Notes under the pieces: generated by a model | What the model saw: the letters and a program-made list of their open reading frames with translations, nothing else | Told to the model about the DNA's origin: nothing | The model's database searches: none | Position numbers and translations under genes: made by a program | Shown: in pieces, positions 51,805 through 61,551 of the stretch | Position numbering within the stretch: position 1 is the first letter of the stretch | Layout of the letters: every line of letters starts with the position of its first letter | DNA from: Phycisphaerae bacterium | GTDB lineage: Bacteria > Chloroflexota > Anaerolineae > 4572-78 > J111 | Assembly: GCA_028285035.1 (NCBI GenBank) | Contig: JANQQF010000122.1 | Coordinates: 43,259 to 107,258, forward strand | Direction of reading: 5' to 3' | Length of the DNA stretch: 64,000 bases

Positions 51805-53322
51805 TCAATGGCTCTTCTCAGACAATCGGAACGCCCCTAACCGTCCCCACGGGCTATAAGCATCACTTGCATCAGCGCCATTCGAAGATTGAGCAACCTC
51901 AGGCTGTCCACCACCAAGCATTTCAGCCAAGGCCGTGGCAATCAAAGCAGTGTCGGGAACTTCAGTTTCACCCCGCCAATCGGCAAAATATTGATCGATA
52001 AAATGGGTCGTGGTGTCGCCCGCCTGAAAAGCAGAATGCTGCATCACATCTATCAAAAACGGGATATTCGTCGTCACCCCTAAAATCGCATACTGTTGCA
52101 ACGCCCACAACATCTTCTCCACTGCATCAGCTCGGGTCTCGCCCAGCACAATTAGCTTCGCCAGCATCGGGTCATAGTGCAAAGTCACCTCATCTCCTGT
52201 TTGCACCCCCGTGTCTACACGAATACCAGGACCCGTTGGTTCTATGACCCGTAACAAGGGGCCAATGTCAGGCAGGAAGTTATTGCCAGGATCTTCGGCA
52301 TAAATTCGACATTCAATGGCGTGACCTCGCTGATTTAATTCAGCCCCACGCTTTGGCAATGGCTCACCGGCCGCGACTCGTATCTGCCATTTGACCAAAT
52401 CCACCCCAGTCACCAACTCCGTGACCGGATGCTCCACCTGCAAGCGCGTGTTCATCTCCAAAAAGTAGAAATTGCCCGCATCATCTGCTAAAAATTCAAT
52501 GGTCCCCGCATTAACGTAATCAACCGCCCGAGCCGCTGCAATCGCTGCCTGCCCCATCTTTTCCCGCAATGGCTCACCCAGCAAAGGCGAAGGGGTCTCT
52601 TCGATAATCTTCTGATGCCGTCGTTGGACAGAACATTCCCGTTCAAACAGGTGGATAATGTTACCGTGGGTATCACCAAACACCTGGAATTCGATATGGT
52701 GCGGGTTGGCAATGTAACGTTCGAGGAAAATTTGACCATCGCCAAAGGCACTCAACGCCTCTCGCTGAGCCGACTCAATGGCCTCGGCCAGATCATCGGC
52801 CACTTGGACAATCCGCATTCCCTTACCACCCCCGCCTGCCGTGGCCTTGACCATCAACGGATAACCAATCTCATCCGCTGCTTTGGCTAAATCATCCGGG
52901 GTATCGCCGTCATGGGCGTGATAGCCCGGCACCACAGGCACCCCCGCCGCCTGCATCGTCTCACGCGCCGCAATCTTCGATCCCATCGTACGCATCGCCG
53001 CACCGCTCGGCCCGATAAAGGTTAGACCGGCTGCCTGCACAGCCTCGGCAAAGTCGGCATTCTCGGACAGAAAGCCAAAGCCGGGATGCACCGCATCACA
53101 GCCCGTCTCTAAGGCCACCTGTAAAATTCGTTCTTGATTGAGGTAGGAAGCTGTAGGTGCCGGGGGACCAATCAGCATTGCTTCATTAGCCAGAGTGGTG
53201 TGCATCGTGCCCGCATCAGCCTCAGAATACACGGCCACGGTTGCTAAACCCATCTCTCGACAGGCTCGGATAACCCGCACCGCAATTTCCCCTCGATTGG
53301 CAATTAGAATTTTTTTGAACAT
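51805..53322 (-). CDS. Biotin carboxylase subunit of an acyl-CoA carboxylase
   Basis: 505 residues. The start FKKILIANRGEIAVRVIRAC, the ATP-grasp Gly loop KATAGGGGKGMRIV, FLERYIANPHHIEFQVFGD, and EMNTRLQVEHPVTE are all biotin carboxylase marks. It carboxylates biotin using ATP and bicarbonate. The BCCP gene follows after 16 bases and the carboxyltransferase gene lies 1.2 kb upstream, separated by a lipoprotein gene. With the methylcrotonyl-type beta subunit it most likely serves leucine or related acyl-CoA breakdown. Confidence 0.95.
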   Translation of the reverse strand: MFKKILIANRGEIAVRVIRACREMGLATVAVYSEADAGTMHTTLANEAMLIGPPAPTASYLNQERILQVALETGCDAVHPGFGFLSENADFAEAVQAAGLTFIGPSGAAMRTMGSKIAARETMQAAGVPVVPGYHAHDGDTPDDLAKAADEIGYPLMVKATAGGGGKGMRIVQVADDLAEAIESAQREALSAFGDGQIFLERYIANPHHIEFQVFGDTHGNIIHLFERECSVQRRHQKIIEETPSPLLGEPLREKMGQAAIAAARAVDYVNAGTIEFLADDAGNFYFLEMNTRLQVEHPVTELVTGVDLVKWQIRVAAGEPLPKRGAELNQRGHAIECRIYAEDPGNNFLPDIGPLLRVIEPTGPGIRVDTGVQTGDEVTLHYDPMLAKLIVLGETRADAVEKMLWALQQYAILGVTTNIPFLIDVMQHSAFQAGDTTTHFIDQYFADWRGETEVPDTALIATALAEMLGGGQPEVAQSSNGADASDAYSPWGRLGAFRLSEKSH

Positions 53323-53339
53323 ATTTCAAGCCCATGAAA

Positions 53340-54380
53340 TTACTTAACCCACACCGATGCAAAATCAATGCCATCATCATTGGTCAAATTAACCTGATTT
53401 TCCCCATTCGCATCAACAACATACACTTCTAAATTACCAGTAATGTCAGAGTGGAACATAATTTGCTCACCATCTGGCGACCAAGAAAAATCGCCTTGGG
53501 TCGACTCCTGACTACGGGGCATATTGGTGATATTCACCGGATCAGTGCCATCGGCATTCATCACATAAATTTCGGCGTTACCATCCCGATCCGTGAGAAA
53601 GGCAATCTTATCTCCGGTTGGTGACCAAAGCGGGAAGCCGTCAAACCCTGGTGCATCGGTCAAGCGTATTGTCTCGCCATCCTCGGTATTCATAGAATAG
53701 ATTTCGATATTACCATCCCGATTGGTCATAAAGGCAATGTGACCGCCATCAGGTGACCATAAAGGACGTCCGCTATCAAAGGTCGGGTTGGTTAACTGCA
53801 TTGACTCGCCCCCCTCGACATTAGCCATATACACCACAAAGCGGCCATCACGATCCGAAACATAGAGCAGTTCCTTGCCGTCAGGAGACCAGCCGCCAAA
53901 TAAATCCTCGCCAGGACTGTTTGACACATTGACGACTTGCTCGCCATTGGCATTGACCACATACACTTCGGCATCTTCTCCACGGCCCACCCCTAAGGCT
54001 AGCCATTCACCGGTTGGCGACCAATACACTGGACCGGGTGGCACCCGAATCTCATCTGTTAAGACTCGTTTATTGCTACCAGAGTCATTATCGAGATAGA
54101 TCGAGAATTCCTGTGAGCCGCTATTTTCTTCCAAGTAGGCTATGGTTCTGGCGCGAGAAGACCAAGCGGGTAGCAACTTATTCACCTCGGTCCCATCAGT
54201 GACCCGAGTCACGTTCTGCCCATCCCGATCCATAATGTAAATCTCAAAATTTGTATCTCGATTGCTCATAAAGGCAATCCGGGCTGGTTTTTCGGGCAAC
54301 TCCGCGGCCCGTGGCCCTAATTGGCAACCGGCCAAAAGCGTACTTCCAATCATCAATACCAACATCGTAAACCACTTCAT
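53340..54380 (-). CDS. TolB-like beta-propeller lipoprotein (PD40 repeats)
   Basis: 346 residues. A lipoprotein signal (MLVLMIGSTLLAGC, Cys19) is followed by six or seven WD40-like PD40 repeats of the form ARIAFMSNRDTNFEIYIM and SWSPDGEQIMFHSD. The protein is anchored outside the cytoplasmic membrane. It sits between the beta and biotin carboxylase genes of the acyl-CoA carboxylase, 17 bases before the latter, an odd position for a surface propeller. Function unknown; an extracellular binding role is likely. Confidence 0.93.
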   Translation of the reverse strand: MKWFTMLVLMIGSTLLAGCQLGPRAAELPEKPARIAFMSNRDTNFEIYIMDRDGQNVTRVTDGTEVNKLLPAWSSRARTIAYLEENSGSQEFSIYLDNDSGSNKRVLTDEIRVPPGPVYWSPTGEWLALGVGRGEDAEVYVVNANGEQVVNVSNSPGEDLFGGWSPDGKELLYVSDRDGRFVVYMANVEGGESMQLTNPTFDSGRPLWSPDGGHIAFMTNRDGNIEIYSMNTEDGETIRLTDAPGFDGFPLWSPTGDKIAFLTDRDGNAEIYVMNADGTDPVNITNMPRSQESTQGDFSWSPDGEQIMFHSDITGNLEVYVVDANGENQVNLTNDDGIDFASVWVK

Positions 54381-54508
54381 TGTATTTTCCTTGCTACATG
54401 TGAATTTTGGATGGTGAGTACAAAAAAGTTCATCCTTTCAGCTCACCATCTCTCCAAAGCGTACTCTTGTGATCTAAAAACTTTTGTAAGGCGGCTTACG
54501 AAAAATTC

Positions 54509-54577
54509 AGTAATTAGTAAATGGTAATTCTTGTCACATTCATACAATAACCAATATTATTTACCAATTACCATTTG
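54509..54577. repeat. AT-rich palindromic gene-boundary repeat (TAATTAGTAAATGGTAATT type)
   Basis: Left part AGTAATTAGTAAATGGTAAT, right part with AATTACCATTTGTTA. It directly abuts the stop of the carboxyltransferase gene. Similar elements lie at 58053-58110, 59131-59203, 62829-62897 and 63767-63820. Confidence 0.75.
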
Positions 54578-56191
54578 TTACATTCGGAAAACTCCATAAT
54601 CGGTCTTGGTAACCGGTGCATTCAGGCAAGCCGACAAGGCCAGCCCCAAAACATTACGCGTGTCGACCGGATCAAGAATGCCATCATCCCACAACCGAGC
54701 TGTTGAGTAGTAGGGGTTACCTTCGTGCTCGTATTTATCAAGGATCGGTTGCTTAAACGTCGCTTGGTCCTCTGCCGACATCAACGCCTCGCCGCGTCGA
54801 GCGAGCTGGTCCTGCTTCACGGTGAGCAAAACATTGGCGGCTTGCTCACCCCCCATCACGCTGATGCGGCTGTTGGGCCACATCCACAAAAAGCGGGGGC
54901 TGTAGGCGCGGCCACACATCCCATAATTTCCAGCCCCAAATGAACCGCCAATAATCACGGTCAATTTAGGCACGGCGGCATTGGCGACTGCGTGAACCAA
55001 TTTGGCTCCATCTTTGGCAATCCCGCCTGCTTCATAATCGCGACCAACCATAAAGCCAGTGATGTTTTGCAAAAAGAGCAACGGGATACGACGCGCAGTA
55101 CACAGTTCGATAAAGTGAGCACCCTTTAAGGATGACTCGCTAAAGAGGATACCGTTGTTGGCGATAATGCCGACCGGATAGCCGAAGATGCGAGCAAAGC
55201 CGCAAATTAGGGTTGTGCCGTACTGCGCTTTAAATTCACGCAAGCGGCTACCATCGACCAAACGGGCGATGACTTCGCGCACATCGTAGGCCACTTTGAA
55301 GCTAGAGGGGATCACACCGTACAGTTCGGCGGGGTCATACAATGGGTCCTCGGGCGGCTGAATGTCAAGATCAACCTGCTTGCGACGATTCAGCGTGGCG
55401 ACAATATCCCGCATAATCTCAATGGCATGCTCATCATCGACGGCAAAATGATCGGCCACGCCGGAGACACGGGTGTGAACATCGGCCCCACCCAAATCTT
55501 CAGCCGTAACCTCTTCCCCCGTGGCAGCCTTGACGAGCGGCGGGCCGCCAAGAAAAATCGCCCCGGTTCCTTTGACAATGATGGCCTCATCGCTCATTGC
55601 CGGAACGTATGCCCCACCCGCCGTCGAAAAACCCATTACTGCGGCAATTTGGGGAATTCCCGCCGCACTCATCGTGGCCTGATTGTAAAATATCCGACCA
55701 AAGTCATCAACATCAGGGAAAATTTCGTCTTGCAAGGGAAGAAATGCGCCTCCCGAATCAACCAAATACAGACAGGGCAACCGATTTTCCAGCGCAACCT
55801 GCTGGGCACGCAAATGCTTCTTCACTGTCATCGGGAAGTAGGTTCCGCCCTTGACCGTGGCATCATTGGCTACAATCATACATTCCTGCCCCGCCACGCG
55901 CCCAATGCCTGTCACAACCCCAGCCGCCGGTGCCTGACTATCATACAATTCCCACCCTGCTAAAGGTGATAACTCAAGAAACGGCGAGCCTGGATCAAGC
56001 AGTCGATCAATACGATCTCGCACAAACAGCTTGTTCTGCTCGGTGTGCCGTTTGTGGGCCTTTTCGTTGCCACCCTGCCGAATTTGGGTGAGACGATCTC
56101 TCAACTCATCAGAAAGGGCGCGGTTGTGTGATTCGTTTTGTTTGAATTGTTCGTCATTTGAATTAAGTTGCGACTCGATGATTTCGGTCAT
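54578..56191 (-). CDS. Acyl-CoA carboxylase beta (carboxyltransferase) subunit, methylcrotonyl-CoA type
   Basis: 537 residues from ATG 56191 (a GTG three codons earlier is possible). Two crotonase-like halves are seen: [17 protein letters not shown] with [16 protein letters not shown] in the N half and [20 protein letters not shown] in the C half. The C-terminus DYGVFRM and the stretch [19 protein letters not shown] are typical of 3-methylcrotonyl-CoA carboxylase beta subunits, although propionyl-CoA cannot be excluded. The enzyme would need the biotin carboxylase and carrier encoded just downstream. It fits with the acyl-CoA dehydrogenase and enoyl-CoA hydratase in this region for branched-chain acyl-CoA oxidation. 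Confidence 0.93.
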   Translation of the reverse strand: MTEIIESQLNSNDEQFKQNESHNRALSDELRDRLTQIRQGGNEKAHKRHTEQNKLFVRDRIDRLLDPGSPFLELSPLAGWELYDSQAPAAGVVTGIGRVAGQECMIVANDATVKGGTYFPMTVKKHLRAQQVALENRLPCLYLVDSGGAFLPLQDEIFPDVDDFGRIFYNQATMSAAGIPQIAAVMGFSTAGGAYVPAMSDEAIIVKGTGAIFLGGPPLVKAATGEEVTAEDLGGADVHTRVSGVADHFAVDDEHAIEIMRDIVATLNRRKQVDLDIQPPEDPLYDPAELYGVIPSSFKVAYDVREVIARLVDGSRLREFKAQYGTTLICGFARIFGYPVGIIANNGILFSESSLKGAHFIELCTARRIPLLFLQNITGFMVGRDYEAGGIAKDGAKLVHAVANAAVPKLTVIIGGSFGAGNYGMCGRAYSPRFLWMWPNSRISVMGGEQAANVLLTVKQDQLARRGEALMSAEDQATFKQPILDKYEHEGNPYYSTARLWDDGILDPVDTRNVLGLALSACLNAPVTKTDYGVFRM

Positions 56192-56200
56192 AATCCCCAC

Positions 56201-56807
56201 TTAATAATTGATATTGAGAGAATGATCATAATTGTATTAGGTTAAACATGCCATTTCGAGAAACTGAAAAGGTCGACGGCAGGCCTTCTACAAAAAGCAA
56301 GAAACTCTGGGCCATGTCAGGCCCGAATGGTTTTGTCGGGCATCCACCGTTCGTTACCCCCGGTCGGTGGATACCCGATAACTTCATTCAGGTATGACAT
56401 AAATCAGTCAGTTTCTTAGGAGCTACCCCACTGGGCAATTGGCCCAGTTCATAATGAAAGAAACAGCTTGTTTCTTACAAGGCATCAGGATGCGTGGTTC
56501 GAACCTAATTTATGAGCAACCCTCATTTAGTTTTAATTGTTTGACAGATCAGAAAATCTATCAAACAAACCTGATTATTTATCAAAATCGGTAATTTATC
56601 TTGTATAAAATAGACTAATACTGAAGAGATTGATGTATTAGATGTAGTGATAAGGGTAGGCAGCTAGAGGTCTCTAATCGGGCACAAGATAAAAGTCCAA
56701 ATCCTTAGATTTGTTGATCACAAAAGACAAACCTAAAGGTTTGGACTTCAGAAGTACAATTTATCAGTTTTGTATTTGGCCAATGACGCGTGACAAATGG
56801 CCAAAGA
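56201..56807. other. Intergenic region with stacked fold-back elements
   Basis: No gene. It contains repeat copy C (56313-56398), a hairpin ACTGGGC/GCCCAGT at about 56433-56450, and a 21-base stem with a few mismatches between 56694-56714 and 56727-56747 just after the PaaK-like gene (AGTCCAAATCC/GGTTTGGACT). The last could end the PaaK-like transcript. Confidence 0.6.
56313..56398. repeat. Dispersed palindromic repeat, copy C
   Basis: Core 56322-56347 identical to copies A and B. Inner arms TCGGGCATCCACC/GGTGGATACCCGA pair with one mismatch; outer arms ATGTCA/TGACAT. It lies upstream of the carboxyltransferase gene. Confidence 0.85.
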
Positions 56808-58016
56808 TTATTCCCAGGTTCGTTCATCAACGATGGTACGAGCAGAGGCATCAATGGCCCCCATTTCCACAAACTCAATCTCGTCGATTTTCAAACGAGC
56901 CGCGTTACTGGTCGCGGAGCGAACTTGTTCGTGAAGAGTGCCTTTGTCGAGCGTGAGCAAATCATTGTTCAGCTCAACACGCAAGCGCACGTAGTCGCGG
57001 GTGTCAGGGCGGGTGACGATGGCTTGGACATTACCCAGAGCTTCAAATTGACCAATGGCCGCCTTGAGGGGGAGGGGGTGCAGGAACATCCCCCGCACTT
57101 TCACGGCATCACCCACGCGGCCCATCCAGCCTTTGATGTGTGTGTGGAGGCCTTCTTCATCACGGTCACCCACAAACATACTCAAATCGCCGGTACCGAA
57201 ACGGATTAAGGGGTAAGTTTTATTGAAAGTTGTTACAACGACCTGGCCCGTTTCATCCGTGGGGACAGGATTGCCAGTTTCGGGGTCAGCAATCTCAACA
57301 ATCATGTTTGTTGATAAACGGAGAGCCGTTTCGCCAGTGATATCGTAACCGATGAAGCCTAACTCAGCTGTCCCATAGCCTTGGGAGGTCGTCATCCCAT
57401 ACTCACCTTCAAAAAATGCTCGCATTGATGGTGGATAGGGTTCAGCCGAGAACATCCCTTTTTTGATTGGGATATCAGCCTTGGCGATACCCATCTCCTC
57501 GGCCTTGGCAAAGATAATTTTCAGGAAACTGGGCGTCCCGACATACCCCGTCACGCCCAAAGCCATCATAATGCTCACTTGGGCTTCGGTGTTACCAGGG
57601 CCACTTGGAATGACAGTAGCTCCCAGTGAACGCACCGCTTGATCGACTGCCAAACCAGCCGGCACCATCATGTAGCCAAACGTATTGATGACGATATCAT
57701 CAGGGCCAATCCCTAACGCAGCAAAGGCTTCAGCACTCCAAGCTTCTTCGCTACTCCCCGGTTCAAAAATGGGGCCAGGGGACACATAAATGCGCTCCAA
57801 ACTGGTTGGGGGTACGGCAAGCCAGCCCCCAAATGGCGGATTCTCACGCTGCATTTGAGCAAGCTGGTCCTTGGTGGTGATTGGCAATTTGGCCAAATCT
57901 GCCACCGATTGAATATCAACCGGGGCTACTCCAGCCTCGTCAAACAGCTTTCTCATCGCCGGGGCATTCTCATAGCCGTGCGCAATTATTTCTTTTAGTC
58001 GTTCTAGTCTGGTCAT
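56808..58016 (-). CDS. Phenylacetate-CoA ligase (PaaK)-like adenylate-forming enzyme
   Basis: 402 residues, slightly shorter than PaaK (about 430). Adenylation features are SPGPIFEPGSSEE (phosphate loop variant), GYGTAELGFIGYD (A5 motif) and LIRFGTGDLSMF (A7), with GWMGRVGDAVKVRGMFLHP in the C-terminal lid. These match the PaaK branch rather than ordinary acyl-CoA synthetases. It would activate an aromatic or other acid to its CoA ester. Neighbours on the same strand are acyl-CoA enzymes and, farther on, a LivF-type ABC gene, as often seen with PaaK-like ligases and branched-chain transporters. Confidence 0.9.
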   Translation of the reverse strand: MTRLERLKEIIAHGYENAPAMRKLFDEAGVAPVDIQSVADLAKLPITTKDQLAQMQRENPPFGGWLAVPPTSLERIYVSPGPIFEPGSSEEAWSAEAFAALGIGPDDIVINTFGYMMVPAGLAVDQAVRSLGATVIPSGPGNTEAQVSIMMALGVTGYVGTPSFLKIIFAKAEEMGIAKADIPIKKGMFSAEPYPPSMRAFFEGEYGMTTSQGYGTAELGFIGYDITGETALRLSTNMIVEIADPETGNPVPTDETGQVVVTTFNKTYPLIRFGTGDLSMFVGDRDEEGLHTHIKGWMGRVGDAVKVRGMFLHPLPLKAAIGQFEALGNVQAIVTRPDTRDYVRLRVELNNDLLTLDKGTLHEQVRSATSNAARLKIDEIEFVEMGAIDASARTIVDERTWE

Positions 58017-58112
58017 TGATTGACCCCTATCCTTGAGAGATGATTTTGATTGAGAATTAGTGAGTAGTAATTTCTAAATGCCACACAAAATAATCAATTA
58101 TTAATTACTGTT

Positions 58113-59114
58113 TCAACTATCAGCCACGTTGATAATCACGCGACCACGAATTTTTCCTTGTAGAATTTCTTGGCTCAACGTCGGAATCTCATCTAAAGTT
58201 GCTTCCCGATCCGTCATCAAGTCAAGCGCCCCCTTGGGTAATTCGGTTGCCAGACGCTGCCAAGCCACTTGTCGGCGGGCAACGGGGCAGAAGTTCGAAT
58301 CGATCCCTAAAATGTTGACCCCTCGTAAAATGAAGGGGAGCACAGTTGTGTTCACAGGCACCCCCCCCGCATTACCACTGAGGGCGATACTCCCACCTCG
58401 CACCATTGTTCGCAACAATCCGGCCAAGGTTGAGCCACCGACCGCATCGACAGCAGCCAGCCAACGCTCTCGCTCTAATGGCCGTTTTGACTCTTCACTT
58501 AAAAGGCTGCGATCAATGAAATCACGAGCGCCCAGTTTTTGCAAATATTCGTGCGTTTCAGGGCGTCCGGTTGAAGCCACCACATTATAGTCGTGCTGCC
58601 CCAAAATCGCCACTGCCATACTACCAACCCCACCACCTGCACCGGTGACGACCACTTCACGGCGGTCTGTCGGGGTCAGACCGTGCTCTTCGAGGGCCAT
58701 CACCGAAACCATTGCGGTCAAACCGCCGGTACCAATCACCATTGCCTCACGCAAGGTCAGGCCCTCAGGTAAATGCACCAGTGACGTCGAGTTGACCCGT
58801 GCCATTTGGGTATAGCCACCCCAATGCTTTTCCCCAATTTCAAAGCCCGTTAACAGAACTTTATCGCCAGATTTGAAATCGGGTGACGCTGACTCAACCA
58901 CAGTGCCGGCCAGATCAATACCTGGCACCATCGGATGACTGCGTAATACTTTGGCTACGCCTGCGACCGCCAACCCATCTTTGTAATTCAAACTAGAGTA
59001 GGCAACCTTAACCAGAACATCACCTTCGGGTAAATCAGCTTCGCCCAACGTTTGAATTGTCGCGGTTGTTGTTCCATCTTGCTGATCAACCATCAGCGCC
59101 TTGAATGTGCTCAT
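58113..59114 (-). CDS. acuI: MDR oxidoreductase, acrylyl-CoA reductase (AcuI/YhdH)-like
   Basis: 333 residues of zinc-free medium-chain dehydrogenase fold. The pattern FKALMVDQQDGTTTATI, YSSLNYKDGLAVAG, VPGIDLAGTVVES and VTGAGGGVGSMAVAILG is that of the AcuI/YhdH subfamily, which reduces acrylyl-CoA to propionyl-CoA with NADPH. The product would enter the methylmalonyl-CoA steps represented here by MeaB and the B12 domain. It lies between the PaaK-like ligase and the acyl-CoA dehydrogenase. Other enoyl reductases of the same family are possible. Confidence 0.87.
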   Translation of the reverse strand: MSTFKALMVDQQDGTTTATIQTLGEADLPEGDVLVKVAYSSLNYKDGLAVAGVAKVLRSHPMVPGIDLAGTVVESASPDFKSGDKVLLTGFEIGEKHWGGYTQMARVNSTSLVHLPEGLTLREAMVIGTGGLTAMVSVMALEEHGLTPTDRREVVVTGAGGGVGSMAVAILGQHDYNVVASTGRPETHEYLQKLGARDFIDRSLLSEESKRPLERERWLAAVDAVGGSTLAGLLRTMVRGGSIALSGNAGGVPVNTTVLPFILRGVNILGIDSNFCPVARRQVAWQRLATELPKGALDLMTDREATLDEIPTLSQEILQGKIRGRVIINVADS

Positions 59115-59130
59115 AATGTATCCTTCATCG

Positions 59131-59203
59131 TGTAATTGGTAAATAGTAAGTGGTAATTATTTTCATTAAGATCACCACTTACCAATTACAATTCACTAAT
59201 TTA
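59131..59203. repeat. AT-rich palindromic gene-boundary repeat
   Basis: Left part GTAATTGGTAAATAGTAAGT, right part CCACTTACCAATTAC, a fold-back whose right end reaches the stop codon of the acyl-CoA dehydrogenase. Confidence 0.75.
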
Positions 59204-60358
59204 CCGCAGTCCTAGCTCATTCCGGGCAATAACCATTCGCTGAATTTCGCTCGTGCCTTCGTAAATTTCGGTGATTTTAGCATCACGGAAGAAGCGCTCA
59301 ATGGGCATCTCTTTGGTATACCCCATGCCTGCGTGAATTTGTACGGCTTGGTGAGCGCAGAACATCGCTGTTTCGCTGGCGTACAATTTAGCAATTGAGG
59401 CCTCAGAGGTGTATCGTTCACCTTTCGGCCCCTTTTCCATTTTGGCCAAGGCCGCTTGATAGGTTAACAATCGAGAGGCCTCAATGCGACATTTCATATC
59501 AGCGATCTTCCACTGAATGCCCTGATTTTGCCCAATCGGGCCACCAAACGCTTCCCGCTCTTTAGCATATTTCACACTGGCCTCGTAGGCTGCCTCGGCA
59601 ATGCCCAAGGCTTGAGCCGCAATTCCAACCCGACCTGCATCTAGCACACTCATCGCAATTTTGAAGCCTTGACCCTCTTCACCTAATCGATCATCGACGT
59701 GGCAACGATAATTTTCATAGTGACATTCAGCCGTTGCACTAGCCCGAATACCCAGCTTATCCTCTTTACGACCCACGTGAAAACCCTCTTGGTTAGTATC
59801 GATCAAGAAGGCGGTAATGCCTTTGTGTTTGGCTTCAGGATTTGTCATGGCAAACAACACGATGTAATCCGCTGCTGGGCTACTCGTCACCCAACTTTTG
59901 GTGCCGTTGATGACATAGTGATCACCATCACGCACCGCTCGGCTACGCATTGTCCCCGCATCAGAGCCAGACATTGGCTCGGTCAACGAGTAAGCCCCAA
60001 CCTTTTCCCCGCTGGCAACAGGCACCAAAAATTTTTGCTTTTGCTCCTCAGTGCCAAATTTCATAATTCCGTGAGCATACAAGGAGTTGTTGACGGACAT
60101 AATTGTCCCGTGCGATGCATCAGCCTTGTTGATCTCTTCCATCGCCAATACATAAGCAATCGTATCCATCCCAGCCCCACCATACTCTTCTGGCACCTCG
60201 ATCCCCATAAAGCCCAATTGTCCCATCTTTTTGACTGTCTCGTAGGGAAATTCACCCGTTTCATCCAGTTCCGCAGCAACTTTTGTGATTTCTTTTTGAG
60301 CAAAATCACGCGCTGCCGCTTGAATCATCTTATGTTCTTCACTAAGTTGTAAATCCAT
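59201..60358 (-). CDS. Acyl-CoA dehydrogenase
   Basis: 385 residues, standard ACAD length. Motifs: YSLTEPMSGSDAGTMRSRA (FAD site), YVINGTKSWVTS, and the catalytic base Glu367 in IYEGTSEIQRMVIARN, the position used by short-chain and butyryl-CoA dehydrogenases (isovaleryl-type enzymes have it elsewhere). It oxidises a short straight or 2-methyl-branched acyl-CoA and passes electrons to ETF. It lies in the same-strand acyl-CoA cluster, flanked by palindromic repeats. Confidence 0.95.
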   Translation of the reverse strand: MDLQLSEEHKMIQAAARDFAQKEITKVAAELDETGEFPYETVKKMGQLGFMGIEVPEEYGGAGMDTIAYVLAMEEINKADASHGTIMSVNNSLYAHGIMKFGTEEQKQKFLVPVASGEKVGAYSLTEPMSGSDAGTMRSRAVRDGDHYVINGTKSWVTSSPAADYIVLFAMTNPEAKHKGITAFLIDTNQEGFHVGRKEDKLGIRASATAECHYENYRCHVDDRLGEEGQGFKIAMSVLDAGRVGIAAQALGIAEAAYEASVKYAKEREAFGGPIGQNQGIQWKIADMKCRIEASRLLTYQAALAKMEKGPKGERYTSEASIAKLYASETAMFCAHQAVQIHAGMGYTKEMPIERFFRDAKITEIYEGTSEIQRMVIARNELGLR

Positions 60359-60433
60359 TTTTTGTATACCTTTCTGGCTTGATAGCGTTTTTGGGGCGGG
60401 TTTTATTCTAACTTAAACAGTCTAATCCATGAT

Positions 60434-60481
60434 ACGTGATGCGTATTTTGTAATGATTTCCTCACGCATTACGCATCACGT
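60434..60481. repeat. Palindromic intergenic repeat (ACGTGATGCGT type)
   Basis: Perfect 11-base arms ACGTGATGCGT (60434-60444) and ACGCATCACGT (60471-60481) between MeaB and the acyl-CoA dehydrogenase gene. Confidence 0.75.
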
Positions 60482-60522
60482 GTTAAATTCATCTTAATAG
60501 TTACAAAGAAGTCTTAATTATA

Positions 60523-61548
60523 TTAATCTTCTCTAACTTTCTGCCCCCATTTATCTAAAATTTCTTGCACCACATTATATGGGGTCATTTCTCGTTTCAC
60601 TAATTTATCAGCCACATCTGTCCAATACGAGTCGTCAATTCGCTTGGCTAATCGGGCCATCAATTCACGTTGGACGGCGCTTTCTATCTCTTCAAGTAAC
60701 CGAGCTTGGCTACGATTAACCAGTTCACCACTCTCTTTGAGATACTCAAAATGTTGGTCAATCGCCTCAACAACATCTTCAATACCTTCCCCCTTCAGGG
60801 CCATCGTCTTCAGTACAGGTATCTGCCAGCCGCTAATCTCCGGTCCATCATCTACTGCTTCGACCGACATCAGTTGGCTATGATGCATAATTTGTTTCGA
60901 TGATGGATGCCCTAAATCAAGCATCGTTTTCAAACCAGCAATCGTTCGCTCGACACCAGGTCGATCGGCTTTGTTAACAACAAAAATATCGGCGATTTCG
61001 AGGATACCAGCCTTGATGGCTTGAACGTCATCCCCTAAACCGGGAGCTTCGATGACAACAATAGTGTGAGCCGTTTTAGCAATCTCGACCTCACTCTGAC
61101 CGGCCCCCACCGTTTCGATAACGATCAGGTCAAAGCCTGCCGCATCTAAAACCTTGATGCCATCATCTACAGCTTTGGCCAGACCACCCAGGCTGCCTCG
61201 ACTAGCCATACTGCGGATAAACACTTTGGGATCACCCGACAACTCTCGCATCCGAACCCGATCCCCCAAAATTGCCCCGCCCGTAAAGGGGCTAGTCGGG
61301 TCAACCGCAATCACGGCAACTTTTTTATCTTGCTTTGCCCGATACTGCTTGACCAACTTATTGACCAAGCTCGATTTCCCAGTGCCAGGTGACCCTGTCA
61401 CCCCGATCAAATGGGCTCGCCCCGTGTGTGGGTATAAGGCATTTAGAACCGGTTGCACTTTTGGATGACTATCTTCGACGTAGCTCAGAAGCCGAGCTAC
61501 CGCCCGGGTGCGACCTGCTAGAACCTGCTCAACAATCTCTTGGCTCAT
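60523..61548 (-). CDS. meaB: MeaB, methylmalonyl-CoA mutase-associated GTPase
   Basis: 341 residues. G3E-family P-loop GVTGSPGTGKSSL (from about 49), AVDPTSPFTGGAILGDRVRM, ETVGAGQSEVE and VVNKADRPGVER (NKxD) identify MeaB/ArgK. It protects and reloads the cobalamin cofactor of methylmalonyl-CoA mutase. It starts three bases after the stop of the mutase B12 domain gene, an arrangement that supports the function. The large catalytic mutase subunit is not in the window. Confidence 0.96.
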   Translation of the reverse strand: MSQEIVEQVLAGRTRAVARLLSYVEDSHPKVQPVLNALYPHTGRAHLIGVTGSPGTGKSSLVNKLVKQYRAKQDKKVAVIAVDPTSPFTGGAILGDRVRMRELSGDPKVFIRSMASRGSLGGLAKAVDDGIKVLDAAGFDLIVIETVGAGQSEVEIAKTAHTIVVIEAPGLGDDVQAIKAGILEIADIFVVNKADRPGVERTIAGLKTMLDLGHPSSKQIMHHSQLMSVEAVDDGPEISGWQIPVLKTMALKGEGIEDVVEAIDQHFEYLKESGELVNRSQARLLEEIESAVQRELMARLAKRIDDSYWTDVADKLVKREMTPYNVVQEILDKWGQKVRED

Positions 61549-61551
61549 AGG

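Noticed and set aside
56488..56512. GGTTCGAACC resembling a tRNA T-loop
   Set aside because: The string is a self-complementary decamer; no acceptor, D or anticodon stem can be formed around it.
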